DNA of 64,000 bases from Paenibacillus sp. MSJ-34 (GCF_018918005.1 NZ_JAHLPR010000006.1:62001-126000), one strand, 5' to 3'; shown: positions 1 through 7,983, counted from the first letter of the stretch. The notes: generated from the letters alone by a model not told the origin. Program-made: numbers and translations.

Positions 1-2
1 AA

Positions 3-1232
3 TGGCGGGCGATGCGTTGGCTCGGCGTGGAGGAACACCTCATTACAGGCGAAGCGTCGGATAGGGACAAGTTTCTCGCATGGGCGCGCTGCGTTCCGCA
101 AACGGTTGGGAATCCGCTTTATCATTGGACGCATTTGGAATTGACAAGGTACTTCGGCGTGACGGAACTGCTGACGGCCGATAATGCGGAAACCGTCTGG
201 GAGCGATGCAATGAGCGGTTACAGGACGATTCTATGCGGACTTGCGGCATTCTGAAACGGTTCGACGTCAAAGTCGTGTGCACGACGGACGATCCGGCCG
301 ATTCGTTGGACGACCACCGCGCCATTCGGGCAACCGATGCGATCGAAACGGTCGTCGCACCGACGTTCAGGCCGGACCGGCTGCTGGATATCCGCAACGG
401 CCAATTCGCGGATAGCGTCCGCAAGTTAAGCGAAGCGGCGGGGGCGCCGATCTTGAATTACGAGCAATTTATCGCTGCATTGGGCGCGCGCATTCGTTAT
501 TTCCACGAACAAGGCTGCCGTTTGTCGGATCATGGCTTCGGCGAATTTCCGTTTGTTATGGGCGATGAAGGGAAAGCGGCCGTCATCTTCGGCCGCGCGC
601 TGCAAGGGGAGGACATTACCGTCGAGGAAGCGGGCGTATTCCAAACGAGGACGCTTCTGGAGCTTGGGCGGTTGTATCATGCGCAAGGCTGGACGATGCA
701 GCTTCATATCGGGGCGATCCGGAACAATAATGCGAGAATGTTCGCGCAAACAGGCAAAGACAGCGGCTTCGACTCCATACTCGATTTTCATATGGCTCGC
801 ACTTTGAACGGCTTCTTGAACGAGTTGGACCGCAGCGGAAACTTGCCGAAAACGATCGTTTACACGTTGGATCCGAACCAATATGAGATGATTGCTTCCG
901 CGATCGGCAATTTCCAAGCGGCCGGCATCCAAGGGAAGATTCAACTCGGTTCGGGCTGGTGGTTCCACGATCAGAAGGAAGGAATGCTCCGGCAGATGAA
1001 GGCGCTGGCAAGTATCGGGCTGATCGGCACATTTGTCGGCATGCTGACGGACTCGCGCAGCTTCTTGTCGTTTACGAGGCATGAATATTTCCGCAGGCTG
1101 TTGTGCAATCTGTTCGGCACATGGATCGAAGAGGGCGAACTGCCGCGCGATTATCCGTTTATCGGCAGCATTGTTGAGAATATTTGCTATCATAATGCGA
1201 ATCGTTACTTTGGCATCGGATCGTCCGAATGA
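3..1232 (+). CDS. uxaC: Uronate isomerase, 5' part outside window
   Basis: Glucuronate/galacturonate isomerase of the amidohydrolase superfamily. It converts D-glucuronate to D-fructuronate (and D-galacturonate to D-tagaturonate), the first cytoplasmic step of hexuronate catabolism. The reading frame is open to the window edge and reads WRAMRWLGVEEHLITG, which matches the conserved region after the N-terminal metal-binding part, so the first 60-70 residues of the usual ~470 lie upstream. Conserved family segments include TDDPADSLDDH, LQLHIGAIRNNNARMF (seen as MQLHIGAIRNNN) and the C-terminal GTFVGMLTDSRSFLSFTRHEYFRR. An intrinsic terminator follows directly, so this is the last gene of its transcript. 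Identification is secure; substrate preference cannot be read from sequence. Confidence 0.95.
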   Translation, partial: WRAMRWLGVEEHLITGEASDRDKFLAWARCVPQTVGNPLYHWTHLELTRYFGVTELLTADNAETVWERCNERLQDDSMRTCGILKRFDVKVVCTTDDPADSLDDHRAIRATDAIETVVAPTFRPDRLLDIRNGQFADSVRKLSEAAGAPILNYEQFIAALGARIRYFHEQGCRLSDHGFGEFPFVMGDEGKAAVIFGRALQGEDITVEEAGVFQTRTLLELGRLYHAQGWTMQLHIGAIRNNNARMFAQTGKDSGFDSILDFHMARTLNGFLNELDRSGNLPKTIVYTLDPNQYEMIASAIGNFQAAGIQGKIQLGSGWWFHDQKEGMLRQMKALASIGLIGTFVGMLTDSRSFLSFTRHEYFRRLLCNLFGTWIEEGELPRDYPFIGSIVENICYHNANRYFGIGSSE

Positions 1233-1246
1233 CAGATGAAATAAGA

Positions 1247-1278
1247 AGGCAGGCTCGATTGCGGAGCCTGTCTTTTTT
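1247..1278 (+). terminator. Intrinsic terminator of uxaC
   Basis: A ten-base-pair stem (AGGCAGGCTC with GAGCCTGTCT, one G-U pair) with a seven-base loop is followed by a T run. It starts 14 bases after the uxaC stop codon. Confidence 0.9.
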
Positions 1279-1292
1279 ATATGTCAAAACGC

Positions 1293-1479
1293 AGCATGTA
1301 TAAAATACAACATTCCAGCCTGCCAACGTTGTTTTATTCGCCTTATGTTGTACAAAGTACATCATTTTCAGCAAAAACGGGCCGTTTCAGGCGAAATTCC
1401 TGTATGTTGTTGCACGAAATACAACATGACAGCCCATCATCGGCTCATACCTTCCATGATGTTGTATAACGTACAACAT
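1293..1479. repeat. Four-motif intergenic array, TGTTGTA type (array 1)
   Basis: Four near-palindromic motifs of the form ATGTTGTA-N5-TACAACAT lie at 1293-1313, 1345-1365, 1404-1427 (24 bp) and 1459-1479. Start-to-start distances are 52, 59 and 55 bp. The first motif is the least perfect on its left side (AGCATGTA) and the last is an almost perfect palindrome. No gene lies here. The same motif and spacing recur at 37188-37375. The nature of the element is unknown to me: a multi-site protein target, an RNA with four hairpins, or a small mobile element. Confidence 0.7.
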
Positions 1480-1509
1480 GAACCTACGGTAAGCAACGTC
1501 TTTTGCGGC

Positions 1510-1692
1510 TAACGGATCCATGGGACGCTATCTGAGCAACATTGAGACGTTTCAAAATGTAACGGAAATGAGAAACCTTATTTACGGTGCTTCGTCCAAT
1601 TTTCGCTAGAAAAGCAACGAATAAGTGCGCTGAGATCCGTTAGAATTCGCAAGCACCGCTTTTTTCCACTTTAAGGTCTTCCAGTTCCGTTA
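1510..1692. repeat. Four-motif intergenic array, TAACGGA type (array 2)
   Basis: Four 21-bp motifs begin with TAACGGA and end with a CNYTA-like tail. Two are on the plus strand (1510-1530, 1560-1580) and two are inverted (1622-1642, 1672-1692). Start distances are 50, 62 and 50 bp. The array begins exactly 51 bp after the start of the last motif of array 1, so the two arrays are in register. The motif sequence is unrelated to array 1 but the layout is the same, and the same motif recurs at 27619-27813. Together with array 1 it fills the 510-bp gap between uxaC and feoB; nothing else is seen there. Confidence 0.7.
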
Positions 1693-1742
1693 CCCATTTT
1701 GCCGGCACGATCACACCGCGGCACGCGGCGGCTCTACAGTCG

Positions 1743-3149
1743 CTACACCCAGCCTAGCGCTCTAACCGTTTGGGCGACAACGAAAGTGACGGCGATCGCG
1801 ATCGACAGCGGGATGACCGCGGAAAGCACGGTCCACTTCGCGCTTTTCGTCTCTTTATAAATATTAAAGAGCGTCGTTCCGCAAGGATAGTGGAGCAAGG
1901 AGAAGAGCATCATGTTTAGCGCCGTCAGCCAAGTCCAGCCATGCTGCAGGAAGATGCCTTTAATATTGTCGAGCCCGTCGGCATCGACCATCGCGCCCGA
2001 AGACAAATATCCCATCAACAAAATCGGCAGCACGATTTCATTCGCCGGCAGACCGAGTATGAAGGCCATCAAAATAAATCCGTCAAGACCGATCGCATGG
2101 GCGAACGGATCGAAAAACGCGGCCATATGGTTCAGCACGCTGTCTCCGCCCACATATATATTTCCTAATATCCAGGTAATAATCCCGGCCGGCGCGGCTA
2201 CGATCACCGCACGCGTCAGCACGTTTAACGATTTGTCCCGGGAAGAGAGAAGAATCGTTTTCCATATTTGCGGACGGCGGTACGGAGGCAGTTCCAGCGT
2301 GTAATGGGTCGGCACGCCGCGCAATGCCGTTTTGGACAATACCCAGGATACGGTCAACGTGACGACGATGCCAAACAGCACCATCCCCATCACGACGAGG
2401 GCGGTTGCGAAAGTCTGCAATCCGCTGGCGACGCCGGCCGCCATAAATAGCGACGACAGCAAAATGAGCGTAGGCCAGCGCCCGTTGCAGGGCACGAAGT
2501 TGTTCGTCAGAATGGCCAGCATGCGTTCGCGTGGCGATTCGATAATGCGCGTCGACAAAATCGCAGCGGCGTTGCAGCCGAATCCCATGGACATCGTGAG
2601 CGCCTGTTTGCCGTGGCCGCCCGATTTTTTGAACAAACGATCCATATTGAACGCGACGCGCGGCAAATACCCGAAATTCTCCAGCAGGGCGAAAATCGGA
2701 AAAAAGATGGCCATCGGCGGCAGCATCACGCTAACGACCCATGAGGTTCCGCGGAAGAAGCCGAGGACAAGAACGCCATGCAGCCATTCCGGCGCGTTCA
2801 GTGCTTGGAAACCGGCGGTCAGATACCCTTCGACAATTCCGAACAGGCTGGCGATCCAACTGGAAGGATAATTCGCCCCTGCAATCGTAATCCAGAACAC
2901 GATCCCTAATATTGCAAGCATAATCGGGAAGCCCCAAATTTTGGACGTGACGATTTTGTCCAAGCTGTACGTGGCGGCCAATTTGCGTTTATCTTCGTAA
3001 CGGACGGCTTCTTTGCATATATCGTGCGTCGTCCGGTAAATATCGCTGACGATGCCGTCCCGAATCGCATCCCCGTCCGCGGCGTTTCGCGCCAGGCCGA
3101 GCAGCGCATCGAGCGGGTCGGGCGAATTAGTGGCAAGCGGTGCGCCCAT
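1743..3149 (-). CDS. feoB: FeoB membrane (permease) part, separate gene
   Basis: Membrane half of the ferrous iron transporter FeoB, forming the Fe(II) channel with the separately encoded GTPase part just upstream. The 468-residue protein has a short cytosolic N-terminus and then many hydrophobic segments with the two Gate / nucleoside-recognition regions; GFGCNAAAILSTR and NNFVPCNGR are typical FeoB signatures. The start at 3149 is preferred over 3182 because a strong AGGAGG site sits eight bases before it. It overlaps the end of the GTPase gene by 23 nt in a different frame. The split seems natural rather than a frameshift, because the downstream part has its own ribosome binding site and both parts are intact. 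As far as I recall, separate FeoB GTPase and nucleoside-recognition genes are common in Paenibacillus. Confidence 0.9.
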   Translation of the reverse strand: MGAPLATNSPDPLDALLGLARNAADGDAIRDGIVSDIYRTTHDICKEAVRYEDKRKLAATYSLDKIVTSKIWGFPIMLAILGIVFWITIAGANYPSSWIASLFGIVEGYLTAGFQALNAPEWLHGVLVLGFFRGTSWVVSVMLPPMAIFFPIFALLENFGYLPRVAFNMDRLFKKSGGHGKQALTMSMGFGCNAAAILSTRIIESPRERMLAILTNNFVPCNGRWPTLILLSSLFMAAGVASGLQTFATALVVMGMVLFGIVVTLTVSWVLSKTALRGVPTHYTLELPPYRRPQIWKTILLSSRDKSLNVLTRAVIVAAPAGIITWILGNIYVGGDSVLNHMAAFFDPFAHAIGLDGFILMAFILGLPANEIVLPILLMGYLSSGAMVDADGLDNIKGIFLQHGWTWLTALNMMLFSLLHYPCGTTLFNIYKETKSAKWTVLSAVIPLSIAIAVTFVVAQTVRALGWV

Positions 3150-3861
3150 AGCCGACAACCTCCTCCGCGACGCGTTTCTCATGCGTTCCGTTTATTCTCG
3201 CCTTGATCGAGTCCAGCAAGCTTTCGTCGCCGTCCAGCAGACGAAGCGCGATCCATCTCGTCGGAAACCGGGTGCCGAGCTGTTCGCGAACGATCGGCTC
3301 GAGCTCGGCCAGCTTGCGCTCGATAGCGTCGTTATATTGAATTTGCAGCGGCGACGGAACGATCGCGCCCGATGCGACTTGTTCCATCCGGTCGAGCAGA
3401 TCGTCGATCCCGATTTTGTTGCGTGCGGAAATAGCGACGACAGGCACGCCGAGCCGCTTGCCGATTTGCGCAATATCGATTCGAATTCCGAGCCGCTTCG
3501 CTTCGTCGATCAGATTGATGCAAACGACGACGCGGTTCGTCATTTCCATCACCTGCAGCGCTAAGTTCAGGTTTCGTTCCAAGGAAGTGGCATCCAGCAC
3601 GACTACGGTTACGTCCGGCTGTTCGAAAATGATATAATCCCGCGCCACCTCCTCGTCGGCGGAGTTGGAGTAAAGAGAATAAGTGCCGGGAAGATCGATC
3701 ATGCGGAAAGTCGATTCGCCGCGGACGAATTCCCCTTCCGCCATGTCGACCGTTTTGCCCGCCCAGTTTCCGGTATGTTGGCGAAGTCCCGTCAACGTGT
3801 TGAACAACGTGCTTTTTCCGGTATTCGGATTGCCCGCCAATGCGACGGTGTATCGATTCAT
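3127..3861 (-). CDS. feoB: FeoB N-terminal GTPase part, separate gene
   Basis: Cytosolic G-protein part of the ferrous iron importer. It binds and hydrolyses GTP to gate Fe(II) uptake. The 244-residue protein shows G1 GNPNTGKST near residue 10, G3 DLPG with the following TYSLYS, G4 NLID and G5 SAR, then the helical GDI-like region up to LRLLDGDESLL. Full-length FeoB continues into membrane segments; here the protein ends and the membrane part follows as its own gene. The start overlaps the feoA stop (ATGA), with an AGGAGG site nine bases upstream, so the three feo genes are translationally coupled. Confidence 0.93.
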   Translation of the reverse strand: MNRYTVALAGNPNTGKSTLFNTLTGLRQHTGNWAGKTVDMAEGEFVRGESTFRMIDLPGTYSLYSNSADEEVARDYIIFEQPDVTVVVLDATSLERNLNLALQVMEMTNRVVVCINLIDEAKRLGIRIDIAQIGKRLGVPVVAISARNKIGIDDLLDRMEQVASGAIVPSPLQIQYNDAIERKLAELEPIVREQLGTRFPTRWIALRLLDGDESLLDSIKARINGTHEKRVAEEVVGYGRTACH

Positions 3862-4112
3862 GGATGCTCGCCTCCTATCGTTTCCCCATATATTAGAGAG
3901 CTTTCTTCCTTGCGCAATGCGATCGTCGTATTATTCACCCGAAATGCGATCGGATCGCCAAGCGGACTTTTCTGCAGCACGGTGACGACATTGCCCGGGA
4001 CGAATCCCAGATCGAGCAGCCGTCTGCGCAGCACGCCCTGGACATCGATGCGGTTCAATCGCAGTTCGGTTCCAATTTTCGCTTCGGATAACGGAATTGC
4101 GGATAAAGACAT
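3858..4112 (-). CDS. feoA: FeoA, ferrous transport accessory protein
   Basis: Small SH3-like cytosolic partner of FeoB. The 84 residues contain the FeoA fold pattern IGTELRLNRIDVQGVLRRRLLDLGFVPGNVVTVLQ followed by PLGDPIAFRVNNTTIALRKEE. The start at 4112 is chosen because AGGAGG lies eight bases upstream, whereas the ATG at 4121 directly abuts that site and the longer frame to 4184 has no ribosome binding site. First gene of feoA-feoB(G)-feoB(M). Confidence 0.92.
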   Translation of the reverse strand: MSLSAIPLSEAKIGTELRLNRIDVQGVLRRRLLDLGFVPGNVVTVLQKSPLGDPIAFRVNNTTIALRKEESSLIYGETIGGEHP

Positions 4113-4189
4113 CAAGCTCATCCTCCTGTTTTCCCTAAAGACAAAATGTTTACTTAAGGCAAGTTTTAAGCAACAATAGATCATTGCTT

Positions 4190-4207
4190 CCTATAACTTA
4201 GTATAGG
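4190..4207. promoter_or_regulatory. Palindrome over the feo -10 box, possible operator
   Basis: CCTATA-ACTTAG-TATAGG is a perfect 6+6 inverted repeat covering the -10 hexamer, and ATTG/CAAT ends extend the dyad imperfectly. It does not look like the classic Fur box found at 31395-31413, so feo may be controlled by a different regulator. The regulator is unknown. Confidence 0.5.
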
Positions 4208-4228
4208 TCAATAGTGTTTCCTTTGCAA
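4200..4228 (-). promoter_or_regulatory. Promoter of the feo operon
   Basis: Read on the minus strand, TTGCAA (4223-4228), a 17-bp spacer and TATACT (4200-4205) form a good sigma-A promoter about 90 bases before feoA. Confidence 0.75.
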
Positions 4229-4482
4229 CAAAAATTTTCCCTAAAGCAACATTGGCGTTCGGTTTCAAGCTTCTCCTGCCGCATTGTAGTTCCATTATAC
4301 GAAGGGATGGCGTCGGATGATGATTGGCTAAATAAAAATATTCGATAAGCGGTGGGTTTCATATGTCCCGATCATGCGGCGAAACGGTTCTAAAAAAGTT
4401 TGAGCCTAAATGCCTCTTTTTTCCGCGCCGTCACCAAATATGACCGACAGGGCGTTTATGAAAATGAAAGATGAAGAAACGG

Positions 4483-4508
4483 AGCCGCTCACTTGAGCGG
4501 TTTTTTTC
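4483..4508 (+). terminator. Orphan intrinsic terminator
   Basis: CCGCTC-ACTT-GAGCGG followed by seven T is a clean plus-strand terminator, yet no convincing coding gene ends in front of it. It may end a short untranslated transcript starting in 4230-4450, or a 28-codon frame at 4410-4496 that lacks a ribosome binding site. Confidence 0.65.
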
Positions 4509-4629
4509 ATAGAAAAAAATTAAACTTTTCGCGCAAAAAAACGAACTTTCTCCCCGCTTGTTGCCGCCCGCCGCAAAATGATCTAAATATAATGAATGTT
4601 TTCCGTAAACGATTCTATTCAAGTTCCCG

Positions 4630-4646
4630 TGAAAGCGCTATATACT
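4630..4646 (+). promoter_or_regulatory. cre-like site overlapping a -10 box
   Basis: TGAAAGCGCTATAT (4630-4643) matches the CcpA catabolite-response consensus at 13 of 14 positions. It runs into TATACT (4641-4646), which could be a -10 box with a weak TTCAAG -35 box 17 bp upstream. The same layout occurs before the two YtfQ-like genes. Apart from this, the orphan terminator and the damaged gene start, I see nothing in 4230-4870. Confidence 0.5.
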
Positions 4647-4879
4647 CGGGTTACGCCACGGCAATGCTGCGGGGTTGCAACGATCGTTCGGCGAATTGCG
4701 GAAGAAAAGGGGAGGATGACCGTCATTATCGAATGGCTATGCGGGGTACGAAGCGAGGACGGAGACAAAGAAGAGAAGGCAACAAAGGATAGGAAAAATT
4801 GGAAGCGCTGTCAAGGTATTTCCGCAACAATGCGGATGATGCCGAGGAGAGCGGAAATAAAGGAGGGTATAAGCGGAAG

Positions 4880-4912
4880 ATGAGAAGAAAAAGCTTGTTG
4901 TCGTTCGTATAA
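4880..4912 (+). other. Signal-peptide-like start that stops after 10 codons
   Basis: AAAGGAGG, then an ATG at 4880 that reads MRRKSLLSFV and stops at 4910-4912. This is a well-formed translation start with the look of a secretion signal, placed just before the BIG2/SLH frame but in another frame. The downstream frame is open back to 4873 and reads EKKKLVVVRITQSEYDRL without any start codon before TTG 4996. This suggests that a frameshift or deletion disconnected the signal peptide from the surface protein. Confidence 0.45.
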
Positions 4913-4995
4913 CGCAGTCCGAATACGATCGGCTATGCGCGCAAGTCCCTGGGGTCGAGGAGCCTCATCCGGGCGTTCGAGTCGAGAGCGTAACG

Positions 4996-6192
4996 TTGGA
5001 CCGGGAAGAAGCGGAGCTTGCGATAGGGAAGGAATTGCAGCTAACGGCGACGATTTCGCCGAGCAATGCGGACGATCCGTCCGTCGTATGGTCGAGCAGC
5101 GACGAAACGGTAGCGGCTGTGGACGCGGCGGGCAAAGTTACGGCGCTGAAGGAAGGCATCTCCTATGTCAGTGTGACCACGGTGGACGGCGGCTTCACGG
5201 CGATCGGCAAAATCGTCGTCAAGCAAGACGCAACGCCGGAGATCATTCCGGTCACGGGCGTCGCGTTGAATCAAACGAAAGCGTCCTTGCGGGAAGGAGC
5301 GCAGTTGCAGTTGACGGCAACGGTCTTGCCTCAAGACGCAACCGACAAAACCGTGACATGGGCGAGCAGCGATGAAAAAGCGGTGACGGTGGACGCAACC
5401 GGGAAAATAACGGCATTGCGCGCGGGAACCGCCACAATTACGGTGACGACGGCTGACGGCGGTTATCAAGCCGAATGCGTAGTGACGGTAGAGAAACGTT
5501 CGTCCGGCGGAGGAGACGGCGGATCCGGCTCCGGCGGCGGAGGCGGTACGACAGGCAGCCAGCCGGATTCGGCAGAGGATAAGGCGGAGGAGCAGGAGCC
5601 TGAGCAAGAGTCCGGACAAACGCCGGAGCCGGGCAGCGAACCGGAAACGCCGCCAGTGAGAACCGAATTTGCCGACACGAAAGGGCATTGGGCGGCCGGC
5701 TATATTGCCAAACTGGCAAGCAACCGCATCATGGAAGGCTACCCTGACGGCACGTTCGGACCGAACCGCCCGATGAGCAGAGCGGAACTGATTGCAGTCA
5801 TTTGCAGATTGCTCGGGTTGGAAGCTGTGCAAGGAGAATTCGCATTTACGGATACCCGTCCGGACGCATGGTATGCCGGATTTGCCAATGCGGCGCATGA
5901 AGCGGGAATTGTGCAAGGGTATGCGGACGGAACGCTGCAGCCGAACCGCAATGTGACGCGGGAAGAAGCGTTCGCGATGTTGTATAGAGCGCTGAACAAG
6001 CGATTGGAAGTTTCGAACCGCGAAACCGTTCGCTTTGCCGATCACGAAGACATTTCCGCTTGGGCGGAGGAAGCGGTTCAGGCGCTGATTCAAGCGCAAG
6101 CCGTCAAAGGTTATCCTGACGGCACGCTGCAACCGAAAGGGCATATTACCCGTGCCGAAGCGGCGGCGGTACTGATATATTTTTTGCCATAA
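4996..6192 (+). CDS. BIG2-domain and SLH-domain surface protein, N-terminus uncertain
   Basis: Cell-wall-attached protein of 398 residues from a TTG start, with coding potential open back to 4873. It has two BIG2 immunoglobulin-like repeats (about 1-77 and 83-165, each with the LTATI/VLPQDATD...VTWSSSDE...VDATGKITAL..G pattern), a Gly/Ser/Glu/Pro linker (168-220) and three SLH repeats (224-398; GHWAAGYI, EGYPDGTFGPNRPMSRAE, VTREEAFAML, ITRAEAAAVL). SLH repeats bind pyruvylated wall polymer. No signal peptide is in frame, and no ribosome binding site precedes TTG 4996. It is probably the remnant or frameshifted form of a secreted protein whose signal may be the MRRKSLLSFV stub at 4880. There is no catalytic domain, so its role would be surface display or adhesion. 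Confidence 0.75.
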   Translation: MDREEAELAIGKELQLTATISPSNADDPSVVWSSSDETVAAVDAAGKVTALKEGISYVSVTTVDGGFTAIGKIVVKQDATPEIIPVTGVALNQTKASLREGAQLQLTATVLPQDATDKTVTWASSDEKAVTVDATGKITALRAGTATITVTTADGGYQAECVVTVEKRSSGGGDGGSGSGGGGGTTGSQPDSAEDKAEEQEPEQESGQTPEPGSEPETPPVRTEFADTKGHWAAGYIAKLASNRIMEGYPDGTFGPNRPMSRAELIAVICRLLGLEAVQGEFAFTDTRPDAWYAGFANAAHEAGIVQGYADGTLQPNRNVTREEAFAMLYRALNKRLEVSNRETVRFADHEDISAWAEEAVQALIQAQAVKGYPDGTLQPKGHITRAEAAAVLIYFLP

Positions 6193-6209
6193 CGTAACTT
6201 CAAGAAGAT

Positions 6210-6250
6210 GGGCTGCCCGTAAATCATCGAAGATGATCTCCGGGCAGCCC
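6210..6250. terminator. Hairpin between convergent genes
   Basis: GGGCTGCCCG pairs perfectly with CGGGCAGCCC, with an inner ATCATC/GATGAT stem. It lies between the convergent SLH and anti-sigma genes and probably serves both strands, although the T runs are weak. Confidence 0.6.
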
Positions 6251-6277
6251 CTTCTCCGTTCAAAGAAGGAGCGACGG

Positions 6278-7465
6278 TTAACGGTCGCTCCAGTTCCATA
6301 ACCGCACTTCGCCCAGGCGAATCGCGGCAATCCAGTCTTCGCGCTGCAGCTTTAATAGTTCTTTGGTCGGGCCGGTAACAGCTACCCCATACAGCTTGAC
6401 TCCATTTTCCTCGAGATAGGGAATCCGCTCATCCAATTTCAGGTCAAACGCCGCATGATTCGCAATCCTTTTATACTTCTGCAGCAAGTACAGCGTCTTC
6501 ATAAAATTTTCTTCCCGGATGGTTCCGTCAAGCGAGTCGACCGGAGGAGCGGAATAGCCCCTTGTGACAACTTTCCCCAATATTCCGCGTTTCTCTACCG
6601 TCTCATCCGTCATCTTCCAGTCGTCATGATGCCACATCGGATAATAGGGAAAACCTATCGGACCCAATGATCCGGAATCTTCTCCGGTGTATACGGCAAA
6701 CCATACGGGGGACATATTTTTATCCTCGAACAGCTTCAGAAGCTCCCCGGTCGAATAAAATCGGTCCAATGAAAGAAAAGCTTCCGCCACCGTACCTTCA
6801 GGCAGCTTGGCGAGGGTCGCCCATTCGGACGAAGGCTCCTTGCTCTTTTTCTTTTCCCCTTGCTGCAGTCGATCGCGGTCAGGATTAACAAAGACGTAAT
6901 TTTGCGGTTCCGTTTCCGTTCGCCATATGATATCTTTGCCGCGCGGCAGGCCCAAGAACATATTCATGGAAAAATCGCCGATATTGATGCGGGCATCGCC
7001 GATTTGTTTATTCAGTTGGCCTTTGTAATCGACGTTGTAATAAGCATTTGTATGAGAACTTAAATTGACGGAAATATTCGGTTGGGTAACGGCAATGGCC
7101 GAACGGATGATGTCCCGATACAGTTCCATCCTGTTCGGAGTACCCGTACTGAAAAACAAGGCGGTAACGACCGAGCTGACAATCGAAAAGACGATAAAAA
7201 TCGCCAGCGCCATGAACGCATTGCCGATTCTTGCCCGCCACTTCCCTTTCCGAATAATCTTTCTTTCTCTTCGGGCCGCTTGGGGATCGCTCCGGTCTTG
7301 CGGAGGTTCTTGTCCGGCCAGCCGTTTTTCTTCTCCCATGACCTCGTCCAAATAAGCTTGATAGGCTTCCATCTTCCCAAGCTCTCTTTCCACTTCTGCC
7401 TTTTCCTCGTCTGAAAGCTTGCCCTCGGCATAATCTTTCAGCTGCCGTTTAAAACGTTCGGTCAA
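6278..7465 (-). CDS. Anti-sigma factor (Sigma_reg_N/C type) for the upstream ECF sigma
   Basis: Membrane-bound antagonist of the ECF sigma factor encoded just upstream. In 395 residues: an acidic cytosolic N-terminus (about 1-75, KLSDEEKAEVERELGKMEAYQAYLDEVM), one membrane helix (about 85-108, AFMALAIFIVFSIVSSVVTALFF), and a large extracytoplasmic domain resembling the sigma-factor-regulator C-terminal family. The start is TTG 7465, overlapping the sigma stop codon (TTGA) with AAGGA ten bases upstream, so the pair is translationally coupled. The stimulus sensed is unknown. Confidence 0.82.
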   Translation of the reverse strand: MTERFKRQLKDYAEGKLSDEEKAEVERELGKMEAYQAYLDEVMGEEKRLAGQEPPQDRSDPQAARRERKIIRKGKWRARIGNAFMALAIFIVFSIVSSVVTALFFSTGTPNRMELYRDIIRSAIAVTQPNISVNLSSHTNAYYNVDYKGQLNKQIGDARINIGDFSMNMFLGLPRGKDIIWRTETEPQNYVFVNPDRDRLQQGEKKKSKEPSSEWATLAKLPEGTVAEAFLSLDRFYSTGELLKLFEDKNMSPVWFAVYTGEDSGSLGPIGFPYYPMWHHDDWKMTDETVEKRGILGKVVTRGYSAPPVDSLDGTIREENFMKTLYLLQKYKRIANHAAFDLKLDERIPYLEENGVKLYGVAVTGPTKELLKLQREDWIAAIRLGEVRLWNWSDR

Positions 7466-7962
7466 TCGACATCATTCCTTTCCCGATTTTGCCGCAGTTT
7501 TTGCCTCGCCCGGAACAGCAATATTTTAAAATGGGACAAACTGATCTCCATCACGTCGGCGGCTTCTTTATAGGACAGCTGATGAAAATCGTACAGCAGT
7601 AAAGCTTGCTTTTGATTGTCGGGCAGGCCGGCAATCGTCCGTTCCATGCCGTCCCAGTATTCCTGCCGCATCAACTCCGTTTCCGGGGTGTTGCCATCGG
7701 CAAGCTGTTCGAAAAAATCCGTTTCTTTCGCATCGCTTCGTTTTTCTCTTCTCTTGAAATCAATAAATGCGTTATAAGCTACCTTAAAAAGCCATGGTTT
7801 GATTTTCTCTTCCCGGCACTGTTCCAAAAATAAGTACGCCCGGTAAAATGTTTCCTGAACCAATTCCTCAGCTATATGATGGTCGCGGGAAAGGGAGAGC
7901 AAATAACGGTATACGTCTTTCATGTATTGCTGATATATCGCATCCAACGAATTTCGTTCCAT
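7462..7962 (-). CDS. ECF-family RNA polymerase sigma factor
   Basis: Alternative sigma factor of 166 residues with region 2 (YQQYMKDVYRYLLSLSRDHHIAEELVQETFYRAY...KPWLFKVAYNAFIDFKRR) and region 4 (GLPDNQKQALLLYDFHQLSYKEAADVMEISLSHFKILLFRARQKLR). It has no C-terminal extension. A GGGGGGAG site precedes the ATG. It is cotranscribed with its anti-sigma factor and seems to have an ECF-type promoter of its own, implying autoregulation. Confidence 0.93.
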   Translation of the reverse strand: MERNSLDAIYQQYMKDVYRYLLSLSRDHHIAEELVQETFYRAYLFLEQCREEKIKPWLFKVAYNAFIDFKRREKRSDAKETDFFEQLADGNTPETELMRQEYWDGMERTIAGLPDNQKQALLLYDFHQLSYKEAADVMEISLSHFKILLFRARQKLRQNRERNDVD

Positions 7963-7983
7963 TGACTCCCCCCTTCACCCTAT

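Noticed and set aside
1293-1479. CRISPR array reading of the regularly spaced motifs
   Set aside because: Only four diverged palindromes of 21-24 bp with unequal spacers and no cas genes nearby; the same spacing occurs with unrelated motifs.
3127-3182. feoB split read as a sequencing frameshift
   Set aside because: The membrane part has its own strong ribosome site and start, and the GTPase part ends after a complete domain.
4410-4496. A 28-codon frame before the orphan terminator
   Set aside because: No ribosome binding site and no recognisable similarity; mentioned only as one possible reason for the terminator.
5041-6330. A 429-codon minus-strand frame antisense to the BIG2/SLH gene
   Set aside because: Its translation is Arg/Cys-rich with no domain pattern, and the plus strand encodes clear BIG2 and SLH repeats.
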